Part shown: positions 6,301 to 8,490 of the stretch, piece after piece
Position numbering within the stretch: the stretch's first letter is position 1
Layout: each line of letters starts with the position of its first letter
DNA from: Erwinia sp.
GTDB lineage: Bacteria > Pseudomonadota > Gammaproteobacteria > Enterobacterales > Enterobacteriaceae
Length of the DNA: 8,490 nucleotides
Assembly: GCA_003512805.1 (NCBI GenBank)
Contig: DOOK01000151.1
Location: forward strand, 1-8,490
Reading direction: 5' to 3'
Notes under the pieces: model-generated
Seen by the model: only the letters and a program-made list of their open reading frames with translations
Database searches by the model: none
Told to the model about the DNA's origin: nothing
Position numbers and translations under genes: made by a program

Positions 6301-8055
6301 GGCATCAATAACCAGGCCTTTGTGCAGCACGTCAGTCTGGCTAACGTCAGCCATATCACCACGGCAGGCGGCGAAGGCAGCACGCTCAGCCTGAGTGAAA
6401 TCGCGGCCAGCGGCGGTTCCTTCGCCAGCGACGATCCCGGCCGGGGCGTCAACCTCGGGGCTGGCTGGAGCACCCTCAACTTCTACCATACTGACTGGAC
6501 GCTGACCGACAACCTGAAACTGGCGCACAGCACGCTGAATATCGACAGTGAGTCCACGCTTTATGCCGGAAACCGTGTTAACCCCGTGCTGGCAGGCGGC
6601 AGCAGCGATTCGCTGGTAGTAAATAATGCCGGAACGCTGGATCTTACTAATGGCGTTGGCTCGCCGGGGAACACGTTAACTATTAACGGCACGCTGAACT
6701 CCCTGAACGGCAAGTTGAAGCTTGCCAGCGCGCCTGGCGGCGGCAGCCAGCTTAGCGACAGGCTGCACGTTAATGGCGATGTTAACGGCACCACGCTACT
6801 CAGCGTTACGCCCGTGGCGGACAGCACCGGCGCGTTGAGCGATGCCAACCAAAACGGTGTGATTGATGCTAATGAAGGCGTCTCTCTGGTGCAGGTGACG
6901 GGCAGTGCCAGCGCCCGCAGCTTTGCGCTTCAGGGCGGCTATCTGGCGGCCGGCCCGTGGCGTTACGACCTCTACAGTTTTGCACCGGGCAGCAGCGACG
7001 CCTCCCAACGGCAGGTCGAAAGTCGCGACAGCCAGTTCCATGATTATCGTCTGGCTAACGGCCTGGTCAGCAACGGAGGAGCCTCCCGCGCGGCGGTAGT
7101 GCCACAAGTTCCGTCTTATCTCTCCGTACCAACAGGGCTGGCTTACTACTCGGCCGCTACGCTTAACGATCTGCATAACCGACTGGGTGAGTTGCGTCAG
7201 CAGGGCGAAAACGGCGGGGAAATGTTCCTGCGCTATACCGGCGCCAATATGCGCTACGGCACCAGCCAAAACTTTAAGGACTTTGGTTACAACTTTGATA
7301 TGGATTACAGCGCGCTACAGATAGGAGGAAACATCGTTCAGCTGGATGGCGATAACGGCAGCCTGCGCGGCGGCATTGCCTGGACGCGAGGAAACAGCCG
7401 GATCCGCCCGAGCGCGGCGGATGGCTACAGCAGCACTACTTTCGACAGCGATACGCTGGCGCTCTATACCACCTGGCTACAGAACAGTGGTTTCTACCTG
7501 GACGGCACGCTCTCCTACAGCTGGCATCGCGGTGAAACGGACATCGCACGCACGCAAAACGTGGCGAAAATCAAAGGGAAGGGCTGGAGCGCCTCGCTGG
7601 AAAGTGGCTATCCGTTTGCCTGGGATAACGGGCTGCGGCTGGTGCCTTCAGCCCAGCTGACTTATCTGCACCTGGGGCTGGACAGCTTTAGCGATAAGGA
7701 CAACCTGACGGTCAGCTACGACGATGCTCACCAGACTATTGGACGCGTTGGCGCGAAGCTGGACCGGCTCTGGAGCGACGACAGCGGCCGCCAGTACACG
7801 CCCTATCTGCGGGCTAATTATTACAAAGGGTGGGACAGCCAGGTCAAAACTACCGTGGGCGCTAAAGGTGTGGAAGGGCTTGATCAGAGCTTCCGCAGCG
7901 GCAAGTTCGGTCAAATGGGGGAAATCGGCGTTGGCGGCACCACCACCTTCAGAAATAACGTATCGCTTTATGCGGAAGCCGACTACCGGAAAGAGATCGA
8001 CGGTAACGGCGGTAAAGGCTGGGGTTATAACGCAGGCGTAAGATGGCTTTTTTGA
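3349..8055 (+). CDS. Large classical (type Va) autotransporter with beta-helix passenger and C-terminal outer-membrane barrel
   Basis: A secreted surface protein, probably an adhesin; no enzyme motif is seen. From the TTG start it has 1568 residues (1583 from an upstream GTG at 3304). Residues 1-26 are a signal peptide (KLHPLFLSLIAAQGIIAPAF core, SQA cleavage). Residues 27 to about 340 form a non-repetitive domain with the only cysteines, C45 and C47, and a charged helix-like segment near 246-280. About 340-1080 is a Gly/Asn-rich beta-helix with recurring NNGVIN-type turns (370, 409, 526; variant 559). About 1085-1210 resembles the pertactin-type autochaperone (SLVQVTGSASARSFAL, then WRYDLY) and holds an EF-hand-like loop at 1165-1176. 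A pore-spanning helix begins at PSYL (1255). The barrel runs from about 1292 to the terminal Phe, consistent with BAM recognition. The frame is intact. The gene is monocistronic, between gltP and aer. Passenger function is unassigned. Confidence 0.93.
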   Translation: MFKLHPLFLSLIAAQGIIAPAFYSQAATLKPFSPYVNDNKAGVFCVCNGSTQTLSGNQQFLPGLSGAQSFTLRELQGRVNNPDLSLAERPGLDPGTSDYTISVPDWENGGYRPFDVFNSANMIEVPPIGLDTPVPNYVDVKGGQYVNARVAQVSKGTINVEIGQAGAATASATNGWRMAAKQSRLFAATGSGTMNWNADNRLTFTSALPPVGGPYLTLPVDSVAYYKGAFSVTTRNNVTTQFNVTSFETFKSYNSWLIEQLERGQLDTERYRDELDKAVTITSGQIVYGIVAQDPNDEAAQPIGELVVLSADGEKATVTVNKTLEVVNASSAVLAANGGTAIINGKVASTGNGSTDGDALNLLSGSVGINNGVINSGFFNQADGTGVDSGTVGHSSNAVRLEGKSRFTNNGVINVVGSGTGLRIFDGSATNHGNINAGMGNGASGVFVNGDGASFVNAADGTLWLGRLPQNRLTDAVTDTPLSGAVGVNMVADGSAINEGHIVLGSQTQGSAAMKVVNGPNARLQNNGVIDVNGQAMFGPEESIAMIAIDSGNSGLVGNSGTINLNGNNGVGIDAIASSGHFANIYSEGRINVNGSVDPLSGTGNTAVWLRAEEGGSAYARITGPINVVGQGAVGLRADGSGASVYDSATVSGDGANAIAFDMQNGANLTLAETASVNLTGDNSTGIRVTNSGSFFMRGIMTVASGVAMEVIEGAARYFPESAQLTAGGTAAIRVGNNGHFALYGDGIFRNQVTGNGNADAILLDKGAAGLSVDGATLTVNGSGSAINNVAETRNISLTNTYIYARGSGSGIRSATAFDPQGTVTIEPSGGATGYTFANADGSTTDADMLLPHGMVILVGSDGTGIRANTTGKVISEGNIYITTESGGSAIVSQTASEVINRGDIFSWSTAAPVIDLRGGNTVFINEGTIAAQYADTVIVAGGATNDRIALIGGSVLGDVNTGNGTDTLTLTGGTLDGSLTMGNGINNQAFVQHVSLANVSHITTAGGEGSTLSLSEIAASGGSFASDDPGRGVNLGAGWSTLNFYHTDWTLTDNLKLAHSTLNIDSESTLYAGNRVNPVLAGGSSDSLVVNNAGTLDLTNGVGSPGNTLTINGTLNSLNGKLKLASAPGGGSQLSDRLHVNGDVNGTTLLSVTPVADSTGALSDANQNGVIDANEGVSLVQVTGSASARSFALQGGYLAAGPWRYDLYSFAPGSSDASQRQVESRDSQFHDYRLANGLVSNGGASRAAVVPQVPSYLSVPTGLAYYSAATLNDLHNRLGELRQQGENGGEMFLRYTGANMRYGTSQNFKDFGYNFDMDYSALQIGGNIVQLDGDNGSLRGGIAWTRGNSRIRPSAADGYSSTTFDSDTLALYTTWLQNSGFYLDGTLSYSWHRGETDIARTQNVAKIKGKGWSASLESGYPFAWDNGLRLVPSAQLTYLHLGLDSFSDKDNLTVSYDDAHQTIGRVGAKLDRLWSDDSGRQYTPYLRANYYKGWDSQVKTTVGAKGVEGLDQSFRSGKFGQMGEIGVGGTTTFRNNVSLYAEADYRKEIDGNGGKGWGYNAGVRWLF
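4441..6190 (+). repeat. Degenerate beta-helix turn repeats in the passenger
   Basis: Within the autotransporter gene, roughly residues 365-947 consist of diverged turns of the form N-x-G-x-I-N followed by G-rich bends and a G-[IVL] strand. Clear copies are at nucleotides 4456, 4573, 4924 and 5023. The DNA copies differ at synonymous and non-synonymous positions (aataacggcgtcattaac, aataacggcgtaatcaat, aataatggcgttatcgac), so this is old protein repetition, not recent tandem duplication. Confidence 0.65.
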
Positions 8056-8130
8056 TCTGTTGAAGGGGTGATCCGGCTAACAAACTAAAACATCTCTACA
8101 TAATCATGGCTCGCCTGGAGCAGGGTTATG

Positions 8131-8173
8131 CGGGCAGCTGGAACCGGTTCTTTTCTCGCCGACTGGCTGCCCG
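8131..8173 (+). terminator. Long stem-loop after the autotransporter gene, possible terminator
   Basis: CGGGCAGC (8131-8138) pairs perfectly with GCTGCCCG (8166-8173). The 27-base loop contains the 10-base palindrome GAACCGGTTC (8141-8150). Seven T residues begin at 8187, 13 bases after the stem, which is too far for a classical intrinsic terminator. It is the only sizeable structure between the stop codon and aer, so a role in 3' end formation is a reasonable guess. Confidence 0.4.
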
Positions 8174-8210
8174 TAAGGCTTTGCTCTTTTTTTGTGCTTG
8201 AACGGAATTT

Positions 8211-8229
8211 AACTTTAGCAACTAAAGTT
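8211..8229. repeat. Inverted repeat overlapping the -35 of the aer promoter
   Basis: AACTTTAG (8211-8218) and CTAAAGTT (8222-8229) are perfect 8-base arms separated by three bases. The right arm contains most of the sigma-28 -35 element, so a dimeric protein bound here would cover the promoter. The left arm presents a -35-like TAAAGTT on the minus strand, but no sigma-28 -10 follows it there. Confidence 0.45.
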
Positions 8230-8249
8230 CGGGCGGAACGGGCCGAAAA
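8223..8249 (+). promoter_or_regulatory. Sigma-28 (FliA) promoter of aer
   Basis: TAAAGTTC (8223-8230), an 11-base spacer (8231-8241) and GCCGAAAA (8242-8249) match the enterobacterial sigma-28 consensus TAAAGTTT-N11-GCCGATAA at 14 of 16 positions with exact spacing. E. coli aer is a FliA-dependent class 3 flagellar regulon gene, so the site is where biology predicts it. Transcription would start about 55-60 bases before the ATG. Confidence 0.92.
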
Positions 8250-8313
8250 TATAACGAATGATAATTTATCCCTTTAAAGCCCAACTCCGGCCACCGCTTC
8301 AAGGATTTACGCC

Positions 8314-8490
8314 ATGCGCACCAATCAACCCGTAACGCAGCAGGAATTTGTGTTTGATGATAACGCCACGCTGATGTCCACCACGGACGCCAGCAGCCAT
8401 ATCACCTACGCGAACGACGCATTCATTAAAGTTAGCGGCTTTACGCCGGAAGAAATTCACGGGCATCCTCACAATTTAGTCCGCCATCCT
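8314..8490 (+). CDS. aer: Aerotaxis receptor Aer, N-terminal 59 residues, cut by the right window edge
   Basis: Aer is an inner-membrane, FAD-containing chemoreceptor that senses redox/oxygen state through an N-terminal PAS domain and signals to CheA/CheW. The visible 59 residues begin MRTNQPVTQQEFVF and contain TLMSTTDASSHITYANDAFI and, near the end, PHNLVRHP, matching the start of E. coli Aer (TLMSTTDLQSYITHANDTF and PHNMVRHP as I recall them). Only the beginning of the PAS domain is present; the rest of the FAD pocket, HAMP and signalling domains lie beyond the window. AAGGA at 8301-8305 sits eight bases before the ATG. The sigma-28 promoter upstream places it in the flagellar regulon and implies a motile host. 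A paralogous PAS-containing methyl-accepting protein is a less likely alternative. Confidence 0.93.
   Translation, partial: MRTNQPVTQQEFVFDDNATLMSTTDASSHITYANDAFIKVSGFTPEEIHGHPHNLVRHP

Larger units (their letters stand above)
8056..8313 (+). promoter_or_regulatory. Autotransporter/aer intergenic region
   Basis: No gene is supported in these 258 bases. It contains an 8-base stem with a long loop (8131-8173) followed by a T-run (8187-8193), an inverted repeat (8211-8229), the sigma-28 promoter of aer (8223-8249) and the aer ribosome binding site AAGGA (8301-8305). Confidence 0.7.

Noticed and set aside
8141..8150. GAACCGGTTC followed by TTTT as an intrinsic terminator
   Set aside because: A 10-base perfect palindrome with no loop cannot form a normal hairpin, and the T-run is only four bases.
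1..8490. CRISPR array, tRNA, insertion sequence or phage attachment site
   Set aside because: No regularly spaced identical repeats, no tRNA-like cloverleaf, no transposase frame and no terminal inverted repeats with target duplication were seen anywhere in the window.

Overview
The window looks like a chromosomal segment of an enterobacterium (Enterobacterales). The partial acetyl-CoA synthetase, the glutamate transporter and the start of the aerotaxis receptor all read as close relatives of E. coli Acs, GltP and Aer. Gene order and sequence are not those of E. coli. An Erwiniaceae or non-Escherichia Enterobacteriaceae host is plausible, but I cannot name a genus. Coding DNA is GC-rich. The region just before the large gene is not: I count about 31% GC over 2941-3300.

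Layout. 1-1001 (minus) is the first 333 codons of acs, which runs off the left edge. 1002-1530 is a divergent intergenic region with several short palindromes and inverted repeats. 1531-2826 (plus) is a complete gltP, closed by a textbook intrinsic terminator at 2861-2886. 2887-3348 is an AT-rich regulatory region and leader. 3349-8055 (plus) is one very large gene for a classical (type Va) autotransporter of 1568 residues. It has a signal peptide, a non-repetitive N-terminal domain with a CxC motif, a long beta-helix passenger, an autochaperone-type segment containing an EF-hand-like loop, a linker helix and a 12-strand-type beta-barrel ending in phenylalanine. 8056-8313 holds a long stem-loop and a near-consensus sigma-28 (FliA) promoter. 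That promoter drives aer, of which only the first 59 codons are present (8314-8490).

How the genes fit together. acs scavenges acetate, gltP imports glutamate/aspartate with protons, and aer steers flagellar motility by redox state. The autotransporter is an independent cell-surface protein with its own AT-rich upstream region, so it looks like an accessory gene placed between housekeeping neighbours. In E. coli the nrfABCDEFG nitrite-reductase operon lies between acs and gltP, and aer is elsewhere. Here acs and gltP are directly divergent and no nrf remnant is visible.

The most interesting object is the autotransporter. Its only two cysteines form a CxC pair near the mature N-terminus. A sequence matching a calcium-binding EF-hand loop sits inside the autochaperone region. 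The most convincing start is a TTG codon behind a strong Shine-Dalgarno, not the GTG/ATG further upstream.
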